Assembly: GCF_026210795.1 (NCBI RefSeq)
Contig: NC_089442.1
Coordinates: forward strand, 4,058,501-4,122,500
Source: Rhizophagus irregularis
Taxonomy: Eukaryota > Glomeromycota > Glomeromycetes > Glomerales > Glomeraceae
Reading direction: 5' to 3'
DNA length: 64,000 bases
Within the stretch, counting starts at the first letter, position 1. Each line of letters begins with the position of its first letter. Positions 10,293 through 24,094 of the stretch are shown in pieces. The translations under genes and the position numbers were made by a program. Below the pieces are notes generated by a model that had not been told where the DNA came from, searched no databases, and saw nothing but the letters and a program-made list of their open reading frames with translations.

Positions 10293-13189
10293 ACTGTGGA
10301 TAGTAGATGTCGAGTTCTAGTCCTCGAGGGTGTTCATTCTATTTATACCACCTCGCTCTTGTGCAATATTTTTTGCTAAGTCAATATTATATCGTGGTTT
10401 AGTGGTTTACCATATTTTTGGACTGAGGTACATTTTTGGCCTGACCTTTGACAATAAGAACATCCTTAGGCAAAGACCCTTTTTTTGGGTGCGACGATTT
10501 TCAACTGCATACCACGGGCACTAATGTTTTACTATTAGTGAGATTTGCAGACCATAAAATCATAAATGATCCAAAGCATGGGTCTTACTATTGACATATT
10601 TTTCGGAAAGATATTCACCTTCTCTATTATCGTGCGCAGAACAGGTAGCATGGTTACACACTATTTCTTTAGCAATATCTAAAATTAATTTTGCCATTAA
10701 TATTTTATACCATTTTTCACGAATGTGCGCGTGTTAGCGTGTAAATGGTCCCATAATATAAATTTTGCTAAGAAAATTTTTTATTAATACAGATAAAAGA
10801 TAAATACAAATTTGGGAATCTTCCCATTATACAAGTGAACGAAGTGCTAAATAAAATAAATACAACTTCGCCCGTGATATACAGTATGACGAATTTTTAT
10901 ACTAAGACCTACGATCTATCTACAGTATCTGATTTTTCCGCAAGATTGCTCAATTACCTCACCCTTTTTATTTCCCTCTCGTTACTTACAGTAGCAGCAG
11001 AGTCTGACTTTTGCGCCTCCTCCAATAGCCAAACAATGTGGCTGAGAACTTTACAACGACCACCAGTTCCGATAATTTGAAGCTTGGCTTATCTTCGAGC
11101 ATTCTATGAAATAAAATTTTCAGCGTCAGTGACTATTCCAAAAACTTTCCCAAGCATCTGTTCATTAGCCTTGCGCTTACGATTTAATGGGACTATATCG
11201 TTTGGAAATAAATATTTTATTGGCTAAAAAAAGGCATATCGAGAAACGTACCTTTAATTTATATCTAATTTTAAAATAAATGTAAAGAAACTTTACTAGC
11301 AATCACTTTTATTTGATTTCCATATTTGTTCACTTTTGAGGATACTTGGCTATACGATTTGTCTTTTAAGAAGTTTCTGAATTATACAGTATACTTAAAG
11401 TTATATGATTCTTTGACTAATAAATGCACCTTTTAGTATTATATCGTTTTAAAGGTAAAAATTGAAAATTCGAATTAAGTAGTAATTATAGTTTAGTTTG
11501 TTCGCCAATTTATAAACATACTAGTATAAAAGAATATTTTTATTTACCTTTAAAAATAAATAATTGTTTTTTTCCTTCGAAATAGTACAGATTTTTACTT
11601 AAAATCACCGGGAGTGATTATCCCCGTTGGCCAGAATTATCAATTTTTACCGGCACTATATTTTTTAATGCTGGTCGATCGTCATAATTTCAGTCACCGG
11701 TGATCATCACCCGGTGATGGTTAGAAAAATTCTTTATTTTTTTTATCTATTACTCTACTACTTTGATTTTTTTTTCTTTTAACCAACTATATTCCATCAT
11801 TTGCATTATGATAATATCAATTTATTATTTATTGGTCTTGCATAATAGAAATTTTTGTCTTCGTGACAAGAGGCAATTTCTATGATAATTTCAAAGCACT
11901 TAAATTTTCGTGATAGATTCATGAAACGCACATAATGAATTTACAACTCCAGATCCGTTGTGATAAAGTCTTTTTAATAAAGCCTGTTGAGATATTTGAA
12001 ACAAATGCTAATTATAAAATATTTATTTTATGAAATATTATAGCACAAAAAACCATATATACTAAATAAACTTAAAACAATATTCTATTATTAATTTTAA
12101 TTTACTGATTATTATAATTCAAAACTCTAGTTGCAGTATTCTCTAAAATCGTAATAACTTTTATAACATTATCTTTCATATTTTAAGCAATATAACAGTC
12201 TATTTTTGTAATTACTGTGTTTTTATTATATTTCAAATATAGGACTGTTTTTTTATCATACTTTAATCATCTGTTTGTTGAAATTGTCAATAAAGAATCA
12301 AAGAATGTTATGCACGATTCCCTAATTATAATGACATTGTTAAAATCCATAAAAATCTATAATTTGATGGCTAAATTCAACATGACATAAGAATGCAACG
12401 GAAATTTAAGACATATAGAATATTAAATTTATGCGATTAATTTATCAATATTTTGAGTTTAGACAAATCCTCCAGTCAGACGCGACGCGAAAATTGTTCT
12501 CATAATCCATATCTTTTCTTTACCACCACGTACTTCTTCGTTATCTACCTTTTTTTTTTCCTTTGGTTTCAACTCGTCCTCCTAATTGTCAAATAATATC
12601 CGTTCACATAGAAAATTGGAGCGAAGAAAATTTCTTTTCTCTCTCTCATCCATCGCTCAAAACTTACAAATCTACTTTCTTTCAGCGCGACTTAGAGGAG
12701 TGATCCTCGAAGGTAATGGTCTTCTCCATTGAGTTTGGCCCCACCAAAGCTGGAGAAAAAAGGTGAAACAGTTGAAAAAAAAAATAATTGCTTCACTATG
12801 GTTCACAACAATAACTGGCAAATTTTTTGCCAAGAACTTGTTGGGTGTCGGTCCAATAATTTTACAGAATAATCACGTGATATTGTCAGTTTGCTCATTG
12901 AAATATGTTCACTCGGTGATAACTGAGAAAGGGCTGATATAATCCAAATCACCTTGATCATATCATTTTATGTGTATATATTCCTAAAAATGTATTATGA
13001 TATTTATTAACGTTATCCTTTTATGAATGTGACAAAAAATTTTATTTTATTCAAAATTCTCTGCTTTCTTTATTAAAATATGAATTTGTTCAGAATTATA
13101 TAAAGTTATAAATCGTAACTTGTATAATTTGTAAAATGATGAACCTCCTTTTTAGCATACCCACCGTCAAATTTTATAATGTATTATTA
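10293..13189. other. Gene-free stretch between relics and copy B
   Basis: About 2.9 kb without a convincing gene. Around 11600-11720 are several ATCACCGG-type palindromic pieces (for example CACCGGTGATCATCACCCGG), possibly the remains of a small inverted-repeat element. The rest is AT-rich and featureless to my reading. Confidence 0.4.
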
Positions 13190-16100
13190 CTAATTAAGAT
13201 TTTTCTTTAACAATGCGGGTTTGTGTTTCCTTAAACTTTCCGCAACACCAGTAAAATGGTTAACTAAGGTTACTTCGTTAACAGTACGAGTGAATTGACA
13301 TCTAAGAGCACCAGATGATGAATTCTGTGGATGATATGATTGAGCAATCTTTGCCATTTCTTCTAAAGAATGACTACGCGCATCACTGCTGAACAATACC
13401 GTATAAAGGTATAACGGAGATCTAAAAATTTTGATAAAATTAGTAAAAATTATATTTGTCTATGTCTTGGAAAAAAATGAATAACATTCACCCTCTCGTC
13501 TTATTTTGTTTGCAAATAGTATGAAGTTGATTAAATGGGACGCCACATAGTCCATCAGATAAGAAGATAATGATATTCACTCTAAAGTAATAGAAATAAA
13601 TATAAATTATACTTGAAATTATTTCTAAATTAATGCAAAAATCTAAACATACTTCGTAGGATCAAAGTAAGATGTGATCAAAAATCCAGCTTTCTGAATT
13701 GCAAGATCATAATTTGTCCCACCACGAGCTTGGTGTTGGAGCATTGAATTTAACAAATCTTTCGGGTCTGTTAAATCTCGATATTCAAATGGAACGATAA
13801 CCTGGGATTATTTTGATGATTAGCGCGTCTTTTAAAGTAAGTATGAATTTAAATTAAAATATTGATAAAAGTATAATTAAAAAAAACCTCATGGTCAAAT
13901 AATATTAATGAAATACTATCTTGAGTAGCTGACATTTGGTTTTGATTTGTTGTGGCGGAATTTATACGCGCGTCCATAAATTGATAGACCTGAATAGAAA
14001 TTTAAGTTTATAGAAATCATTCAGTAAAACTGAAAAACTCATGATTATTTCTTACCGCTTGATAAACTGCCCCAGTCCTATTATTATGATTTTTTATTAA
14101 ATCATTATAAATTGGGAAATTTGGAATCGGTTTTTTATCATTACAGCTCATAGATCCCGAGCGATCCAATACAAAAATAATATGAAAAGCAGCTTCGCGT
14201 GTACTCGGATTTTCGCAATCAAAATGATGCCCATCTAAAGATATATATCCATAATCATTTGGAGGATTTGAACTTGGATTGAGTGGAGCGTGAAAAAGTT
14301 GTAATTCACAAAATGATTTAGTTGGAGGGGGGGCATTTGATCCTTGAGACTTATGATGCTTTTCATCAGAACATTCGTGATCGCATTTTGTAAATTCTTG
14401 TTGTTCTTGTACAGAATAAGGATCTAAATATAAAGAAAATATGTTAAAACTGTTAAAATTTATTACATTAAAGGAGCGAGCACGTAGGAATTAAATTATA
14501 AATGTTATACCTTTGAAACCTGTACGCTCCCAGAAAAGTTTGTGAGAAATGAAATCTTTTGGATTATCAGGATTAGGTTGAACTTTCTCTAAAATTAATC
14601 AAATAATTAGCAAATAATAGGAAGAGTTCAACAAAAATAACAAAAATTGAAATTACCATTAATATGTTGTATATCTTGACCTTGATTCCCCAATTTACAA
14701 TTTTCGGCATTCTGACAATAATCAATATGACGATGTCTACCTAAATCTTTACAATGCTAATATAGAAAGGAAAATTTTTTGGGATTAAAGTAGGAATTTA
14801 TTAAATTTTATAATTTATGTAGTACTTACCAAATTGCAAAGGACAAATACTCCTTGATCTCCGACCCTTAATTTATGTCTAATAATTTAGAGATATTACC
14901 AATTAGTATTATTAATATACCAACATTAATAACTTGCTAATATTGCGAATGAATGTATTAACCCTGCATATTCAAATTCATTACTTTCTCCAGTGAATTC
15001 AGTTTGTGTCATATTTCCATGTCTTGTATCGTGAATTTGTTTATGCCCATAAGGTAAAGTACACTAATTTTCAAATGATTATAATTGTTGGAAATAAATT
15101 AAATATAAATATAGGTTTATGCCTTTTTTTTTTTGGTTAATACATACAAAATATTCGCAGAATTGACACTTTGCATCGCAAAAATGAAAGCTATCTTCCC
15201 CATGTGTGTGTTTCCCGGTATGTTCAAATTTATTCGGAGGAATTTTTTTGATACATCTTAGTCTTTCATTTGATTGAGTATACTATTGGTTATATTCAAA
15301 AGTCAGTACATTTTTGTTTCAATAGTATCAATTTACAGTAATATATACCTTTGTAAATGCTATAGAAGTTTCTTTGACTAAACCTTTATAAACTTCTTCT
15401 TGTCTCTTAGGTTCAGTTGTTACTTTACATATACCATCGTCTTCGCAAAATTTTTGACATTGATGTTCGTTTCTTAATATAAAATTTGAATTCATTTTTT
15501 TAAAAAAATAAATAAAAATAAATGGAATGAAATAGCAAGCGGACAAGTCATTACACAACATACGTACCCGCAAAAATGATCAACTTGTAAGTCGGAATGA
15601 AAATGATCATTACTTTGGCATCTTTCCTTGCAATCCGGGATTGGACATTGAATTGGACAAGTTTCATTTTCACAACGGTGTGAACTATGTTGTTCTTCAT
15701 ATGATATAATACATTTATTTGGACAATGATAATCTCCTTTTATGGTATGCGTCGATAATGAACAATCTTTTCCACAATAGTGCCGTTTTGATTGACATAA
15801 ATGTTCACCGTCATCATGTCCAATTTCCTTTGAACAAACTTTTTGACAATTACGCTTGTCAATAAGACTACATGGTTTACCGCATAAATGACTAATTTTG
15901 TCACAAGCATGTTTCCCTTCATGTCCAGCTTTGTGACTACACACTGGGATTAACCTGTTGTTGTGGGCTTCAATAAAATGGCAAAGGAAGTGACACTTAT
16001 GATCGGTTAAGCAATCATGATTTTCTTGATGATCACGATTTTTTACACATTTTAAGTTACATTGATGACATGTTAATCCACACAAAGTCCAGAAAAGTGT

Positions 16101-19100
16101 TAGTTTACTTATTTCTTGTTCCATTAAATAATTTCCATTAACAATGTCACTATTATCTTGTGGAAATTTGGCAGTATTTTGCATATACCAGTTTCGGACA
16201 CGCAAAACACGACGTTCAATAATATATTTGAAAAATTTGTCACAGTTTGTGAACCACATGATATCATCTAATGATTCTCTTCGTGGTTGCACAATTTCTT
16301 CAAAGTAACACCTTAAATCTTCAGAAAGTCGTTCAAAAGATCCATTTTCTTCATATAACTGGATATCAGAATCTGGTAGTAATTCAATAGATTTTTCAAA
16401 GTCATGTAATATGTCAGATAAGCTAACTACAGGGTCATCGATGTGTTCTCCAGTATCATGATTCTATTAAAATGAAAAGTATTCAAAAAAACTTCCAGTT
16501 TATAAAAAGTTGAAATGTAAGTAGTAAATTAAGATCGTTTACCGTAAGTTGTTCAGTAACAGAGTCTTTTTGCTCCAAGCCATAAGAAACGACAGTTGGA
16601 AGTAATCTTTTTAATGTTGCAACACGAATCTGTATGAGGTTTTCGTCCAATGAACCCCAATCACATATCTAAGTTTCAAATATAAAAATTAATCAAAGGA
16701 AAAAGAATTTCAGCATTAAGACGCATTGTTTACAACCTTCAATTTAGCCATGATTACTTTAGTACTTTGTAAGAAAGTTCTAGCATTTTCATATTTAACT
16801 TCTTGCTTATCTAACTTTTTGTTAACAGTAGATAAGGTTTTAAACCATGCAGCATCATTAAACATAGGCCAAGGAATAATATCTAATCCTCCTTTGTACA
16901 TCCTTGAAATGAAATTGTCTTCGCCCTCCTAAAAAATTGAAACAAAAAAAAAACATAAAAAAAACAATTAAAAAAAAAAATAGTGAAACAATAATGAAAG
17001 ATCAATATACCTCCGAAACTATTTGAGAAAATTTTGATTTAAATTCTCTAACAATTTCATCTTTATCATTTTTGGGTACATCTTTTATTATAATACATAA
17101 TTTTGCCTAAAATCATTAAAAACCATTAATAAACTCAATTTTTTTTTTTGAAAGATTATAAAAAATGTTTAACTAATACTTGAAATATTTTTGAGTCAGA
17201 CTCAAATAGCGTTGCGCCATCTTGAAACCGTTGAAACATTGTTGACATATCCCTATTTATCACAAATTGATTCTGTTTGAAGTTATAATTTATATTAATA
17301 ATAATTTGATAATAAAAAGTAATAAATTACTAAAAATGTCTACCTTAAAGAGTATGAGATTTGATACGACTGTGTTAAAAAGTGTTAAAAATAAATCTAA
17401 AGAAAAAAAATTGGTTATTCCAACTGGCTCGTTAAAATATAGTTTTGTGTATTCATAATAAAATTGTAAATATACCTTCTTGTGGAGTTCTCTCAAGAGA
17501 TTTTAAGCCTTCAAAGTCAAGTGCAACATAAATATATTCATTTGTATTTACTACAAAATAATAAATTGGTAACTTTCGATAAAGGAACTGAAGTACAGAA
17601 CATAAATAAATTGATTAAAGCATTACCTAACGACATCCATACACCTTCAGTGCAACGCTAAAAAAATGAAAAAATAGGTTTTATTAAAAGATTTTTTTTA
17701 AAAAAGGGGGGAACATTGTATTTACCATCGCAGAACCGTCAAAGGTAGTTCCAACAAGATGATTTAGCATGAATGATTTTCCACATGATTGTTCGCCCAT
17801 ACTAGAAACAACTTTAATTTTTTTATCCCCAAAATGTTTGAAAATTCCCTCGTACCATCCAAAAGAGATGTTTTTCGTTATACTATCTACATGATGACCA
17901 TAACCATCATCAAATTCAACCTGATCAATCTCATTCGAAGATAATCCATCCCTAAGTGGCTGAAATAAATTATTTTTTGCGACAGCAATTTGTATAGGAA
18001 TTAAACAACAAAGTTGAATAACCCATTCGCCCAATTCATATTCTGTTGAAAATTTTTCCTGAAACTTCGCATTTTCAATATCAAGTTCTTGGAAAGTAAT
18101 AACTGAGGTAGAAAACTTTTTTAATATCGAGGCGGGTTTTTTTGTAGAACGTTTCAAATTTTCAAATATTTCGATGATATAATCTTCAAATTTATCGCCG
18201 TATTTTTCGATATCATCAACAACATCATCTAAAACTATTTTTAAACTAAGAGGACGATTTTGTCCAGGATCAATACAATTTTCAACTGGATACTTATCAA
18301 ACATTAATTTATAGGCATCAATAAGACCATTTAGTTTTGTCTTAGGTTCAATACGGAAATCGGTCCATTTATCAAATCCATTTGATGGTTTAGAATTACC
18401 GGCAACCTTTAATTTTGTGTCCGAAAGAACTTTAATTATACTGTACTTTACACCCATTATTACAATATTTTCGCCAACTTGAACACTTCTTTTAAAGTGT
18501 GTATTTTGCCCTTCAATAAGAGAAGGATCAATTAATTTCACACGTCCGATAGATTGTCTTTGCGTGCGTTCTTGAAAACGATATTGAGTTTTCTCAAGTG
18601 TAATTTTGATTATTGCAGAGTTAAACCATCCATTTTGTAAGTCAAGTGACATCAAATGAGTTTGGCATTTATTAATACAAGTGAATTCTAAAAATTCCAA
18701 ATATCGAAGGTTCGGTGGTAAATCAATTACTATAAAATAAAGTAGTAGAAAAAGTTAAGCGTAATTTCATATTAAGTTTAAATATATATAACAAACATTT
18801 AAAAATCACGTACTTTTACTAACAGAATCTCCAAAATTCGAACAAAAATAAACATAGGCACGGCATAGTTCCTTAACATCATTGACATCAGCTTTATCAG
18901 AAGTCGATTCAGTTTCTTCTTCGCTTTTTTCACCGCTTTCATCATCACTATCAGTAAGGTTATCAACTGCTATGTTTTCTTTTGTGAATGCTACAATGCA
19001 AGAGCCATCAGGGGAACTTAAAACGTTTACTGTATTTGACGGAAGATTACAAATTGCCGGTCGGAATTGCTGATTCACAAGATTAAAAATACGTGCTCGA

Positions 19101-22100
19101 CCACTTTTTTCAACAAAACACAATTCCTCAGTATCTTTAATAAAGAGGAAATATTTTATATTTGGTATATTATTATTATACCACTGCAATAACTGAATAT
19201 TTGCATTACGTCCGTACAAATTTGACCGATTATCACCAAAAGAAAATACATTTAACTATTTATTTTTTTTTAAAAAAAAAATTTAATTAACAAGAAAATA
19301 TTTAATTAATAAATAACTAGTCTTATTTTTTTTTCTTTGATAAATACCTTAACTTCTTTTGTATTATATATAGCAATTAATTCTCTTGGCTCATTAATTG
19401 CCATAAGAAAATTGTCATCTATATTCAATGTTTTAAACGTTTTAATTGAATACGATTTAAAATTTTGTGCTAATCGTTGGGCGGTATCAAAGAATATTTC
19501 AATTCTTTTCTCTTTTTTATTGTAAAGTACGAGAAGAAATTTACGATTATCGAATTGAGATATTTTTCTGTAATTATAAATAATAATATTAATGTTATTA
19601 TTAACATTATTAATGTAATAAAAAAATATTATTTACCTGAAATCGTAAACTGCAGGATCAATTTGAAAAGTGATGCCACATTGACGCGAAGACAAAATAG
19701 GAGTTGGTATATAAAGTTCATTATCTTGAATTTGTAATACATCTGACTGTTCTAATGATGTCTCGTAAATAGTTATTTTTAATTGATTTGGTTGAGTTGT
19801 TTCTAACTCGTGAATTAAGCGGAATGACTTTCCATACCGATCATCTGTTAAAAAAAGAAGATTGGAGTATTATAAAATTTTAGATAATTGATTAATCATT
19901 GATTTACCTGTAGTAACATTTAATATATTCAAACGTAGGGGTCTAAAAATAATCATAATGATTAATCACTTGAGAAGATACAATAAATTAATCATAATTT
20001 CATATAACTAACCCATCATGATATTTTTCTTCTAATTTATTACAGATTCTTTCGAATTCACGATTCTCAATTTCTTTTCTTTCTCGAGAATATTCTTCAT
20101 TTATTCTATCCATTAATTGTTTGTTAAAGGAATATTTTGGAACAATTTCTCTAACATTATCTGGGAAAGTGTCTCTTTTCCACTTTTGGTATTCATTCAA
20201 GAAAGTCTGCACTACTTTTTCTTTTATATCGATAAATTTTCCAAAAAATCGAGAATCTATAAGGTCTCGAACAAACTCAGAATCTGGTTTGTTTTTGGCA
20301 AAATTTTTACATTTCTCCTCAATTTGATTTATGCGTGAATAATCAAATGTAATTTTCTCTCGGATTGTGGATAATATAGAAAAAAAGAGAGATTGTCGTT
20401 CATATTTTTTAACTAGTGCGTATATATCATTCTCTTTATCAACAAACATATTATAAAAATCTTGAATTGCCGATTCTGCAATTTTTCCTGATTTGTCGTT
20501 ATCTGATGATAAGTTGAGAACTTGAAATAAGACAATACATGCTAAAGCATATCTCTTTTTCAGCTTATACCAAGCTTGAGAATTAATTTTAATTTTTTCT
20601 TTAGTTGTCTCTTCGATCTTGGGATATTTTGATTGAATTCTGTTAACATCTAAATGTAACATTTTTTAAAAACATTAATAGTAAATATTTTTGAATTTTC
20701 GAATCTTAGTTATTTCGGAAAGTATATTATTATTACCTTCTTCACTAATAATTTCATCTTGTTTTTCTTGAGAAACGGAGTTTCCGCCATTAATTTTTGA
20801 CTCGATTATACTAAAAAATTATTTATGATTATAAAAAATTTCAACATTTTTATATATTTCTTATTGCAATACCTGTAAGAATCTTCTAATTTCTTCCATG
20901 CCATCTTGGAAATGATCTCTGCATCTCTTTTCACTGCATCTTTTTCTTGATTTTTCTTTACTTCTATTTGCAATTTCGCAACGGCTATTGCATCATGAAA
21001 TGGTTTTAAGAGTTCATTCTCTGTTTTGAATCCGTTGTTAATCAACAATTCCAATTGTTTCATATCCATTGATTCACGATTAATATATAAACTACGTCCT
21101 TGAAGCTTTTTATAAAGTTCTGTAGAAACAGTCGAAAGTACACTCGCCGAAAAAGTTAAGGTGCTTTTACTTAATGTTTTAGCTGTTTTCATCATCTTGC
21201 GAGTTACAAATGATTGATTTGTTGTTGATTCGACCACTATTATAAAAAAAATATATATATTTTTAAATATGTATCAAAACTTAAAGGTATTACAAATTAT
21301 GTAAATTACCAATTGGACATAATGGTACATCATCTTGTATATTGTTATTTATTTCAGTTTTGACGTTATCAGATAAATTTACCTATAATTAATAATTTAG
21401 ATTAATTTTCAAGGAAAAATTTAATTTGCAGTATAATAAGGCTACTCAAAAAGAACCTCAAAGCCTGGATGAATTTTAAAATCTTCTTGTTCTTCTTGAC
21501 TTTTCTTAACTTCAAATTCATAGCTGGCGCCATCATCATCGTCAGAATCGACATCGGAATCGTCTAAATGCCAATCAAAATTTTCCAAGTCCTTATCACT
21601 CATAAGGCAAATCTGATTGTCGGTAAGCTTTGTCAAATATCTACAGTATTTGATAAATTGTAATTACGAACTAAATTACCACGTGGATAAATCATCAACT
21701 CATAAAATACCTATGAAGATTAGTCATGTTCTTTTTATGTTGCGGAGAAGCATTTTCCTCATAACACCCTGTTTCAGGCCAATGAATAACTAAGCCTAAA
21801 TCTGGATTTACAACTAATAAGTAAATACCCGGACGTAAGGAAGATTGATTTGCATTGTTCGTGGAAGATTGAGGAACTATAAGCAAATCGTGTCTAAATG
21901 ACAAGGATAGTTAATATTCTTTATTATAATTAATAAACTAATTTTTTTTTTCATTGTGAATAAATTACATACATTTGTTGGTTAATAATATTTTTATTTA
22001 ACAATAGTTTTGCAATCAAAGTATGATTTCCGTAACATCCAACAAGACGAAACGAAATCGAATTCAGTTTTGTAAAGTTAATGTCAGAAATAGACTTAAA

Positions 22101-23097
22101 ACTGTATGGAATCATATCGTTGCATAGCTTCTTTAAGGAGTCCTTAGAGATTATTATTTTGTCCACTAAATAAATTACAAAATGTGTCATGATATGCAGA
22201 AACTAGCAACTGCTAAATAATATAAGAACATACCAAGTCCATTCGAACCGTCGTCCTTACATAAATCTAACAAGCGATATAACCCGGGAATACATTCAGC
22301 CAAGTCTTTACCATATTTAATTTTGGTACTCGAATAATTTTTATTTTCGAGAATTTTACGGATATTTTCCTTAGAATCAATTTTATTCTTAATATCTCCA
22401 AAATTAACTTCTACCATCGAACTGTTATTAAAATGAGCTGATCTTGATCCAATTGTTGAATCAGAAGATTTCTTTTGCATCTCAGTTTCATTTTTGATAG
22501 TGAATATGTCCGTATTCGTTATTTCGTCAATGCCTATTGGAATTACATTTTGGTCCCGAGATTCTTTTGACAAAATTCCATCAGCTCGGAAATTTATAGC
22601 ATTTTCATAAATTTGATGATCGTTTTGAGAGTTTTCACTGGAAAAACTCATAATTTTATTAAGATCATGAGAGATTAAGTTATCATTATTCTGAACTTGA
22701 TCTGAGAGTCTTTGATCTTCCGATCTTTGCATGTTACTACTGTTAAAAAGATTCATATTCATACTCATAATTTGATTTATATTTTGCTGAAGTAAATTAA
22801 CCGATTGGTTTTCGACGTCATTATTTACTAATTGAGGCGAAGGAGCTTTGATTTCATTTCCATCCTGTATATTTGAAAGATTTTTATGTTCGATGTTGGT
22901 TTGCTGTTGCTCTAAAGGAATGCTTGCAGATGGTAATAAAGGATCGATAAGAATAGTAGAGTCATTTATGTCTTCATTTTCCTGATATTCTTATGAATGG
23001 AAAAACAACCAAATTTAATATCACATGTTATCACATGATTATTATCCAAATTCTTACCAAAATTATCGGGAAGTTGGGCAGAATTAGTGATTTGCAT
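13190..23097 (-). CDS. Giant GTPase/zinc/VWFA protein, copy B (complete, about 33 exons)
   Basis: The start ATG at 23095-23097 opens a short exon (MQITNSAQLPDNF) with donor GTAAGAA; the stop is at 13190. Main exons: 22234-22989 (Asn/Gln/Ser-rich, disordered), about 21237-20873 and 20650-20012 (helical), about 19254-18814 (propeller-like, with an acidic insert), 18730-17727 (ends with the G1 P-loop GEQSCGKS), about 16463-15570 (Cys/His region), 14424-14057 (VWFA start, MIDAS DRSGSMS) and 13416-13190. Small exons between them carry RCTEGVWMSL, the DFEG motif and an IIKDVP segment like the RD motif of GBP-type GTPases. The family resembles GBP/VLIG G domains of the dynamin superfamily. All exons I checked are open. 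The gene is tandem with copy C, 997 bases apart. A TATATAAA lies about 75 bases before the ATG. Function is unknown; a cytosolic GTP-driven assembly or recognition role is inference. Confidence 0.85.
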
Positions 23098-24094
23098 AAC
23101 TGAATTTCTTGAAAACCGAAATAGTTAAAATTTCGGTTAAAAGGATTTCATTCTGAAGATAAATCCTTTATATAAAGTTTTTTTTATACGTTATAACTCA
23201 TAAAGTTACTCTCCCCTCAAAAATTTCTCATGATGAGCGGTTAATAGTCACTACCAAGTAGAATAGATACGATTGTTTGAATTCATTAAATTAATACGCT
23301 TTTAAAAAGAAACTGATATCTTACAACAAATTTGGTTACCAAAAATGATCTTTTTTATTATTAGATTATTTTATGACTAAAATTTTCGCTTTAGGCTTAG
23401 TTAATACTCGTAACATAAACGCGTCTAAAACAATTTTTGCCCACACTAAATAAACTAATCACTTTTGGAAAAAATTACTTGCTATTAGCTTTAAATGATC
23501 AAATTTATCAAATTATTACTATAAGTTGCTTTGATAATCTAGAAAAAAAATTTAAATCATGACTCATTGTTGTTTCCCAATTCGACAAAAAAAGGAAAAC
23601 CTTTATCATTCAATGATATAATCTTCCCGACGAATAAGATGAAATTCACGTACAGTTTATAGCCGAACAATATATGAGTTACCCACTAGTTACCCTACCG
23701 AAAATTATATAATTGTGGAGTTTGGTACTGTGATTCTTCATGAAACAAATTTGCTAGGCCATATTCTTTTTTATTCAATATGTTTCAATAAAGATCGACG
23801 GGCTTAAAAAAAAATTACTGAAAATTCCTTGAATATTATAATTTTAAACTAAACTATCTCATTTTCAATTTCTTCAAAAATAATAATAATTCGTGAGCAC
23901 GTAATTTCGTACGAAAAATTTCAAAGAAAAAATGTCATCGAAAAATATTCTACGTTCTAACAGTGAGTATTATAACATTATTCTTTAAAAGGATTAAAGG
24001 GATACAAAAACATGAAATATGTATTCTATCAAGAAAATATCTGAATAATTCTAGAAAAATTTGCTTGAATATGTTTAAGAAATAAGATTCTTCT
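23098..24094. other. Spacer between copies C and B, holding the promoter of copy B
   Basis: There is no gene. On the minus strand TATATAAAGG lies at about 23168-23177, roughly 75 bases upstream of the copy B ATG. A 9-bp stem (AACCGAAAT/ATTTCGGTT, 23114-23138) lies in the presumed 5' leader. The distal part is AT-rich and would include the 3' end of copy C's transcript. Confidence 0.5.
23168..23177 (-). promoter_or_regulatory. TATA-like box of copy B
   Basis: TATATAAAGG on the minus strand, about 70-75 bases before the start codon. Copy C has TATAAAT at a similar distance (34168-34174), which supports a conserved core promoter. No transcription start is visible from sequence. Confidence 0.4.

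Noticed and set aside
10330-11080. Two + strand ORFs of 64 and 81 codons
   Set aside because: No family resemblance, no splice continuity and composition like noncoding DNA.
17267-17496. Overlapping ORFs on both strands in the G-domain part of copy B
   Set aside because: The minus-strand frame is a small exon plus intron of copy B; the plus-strand frame is its shadow.
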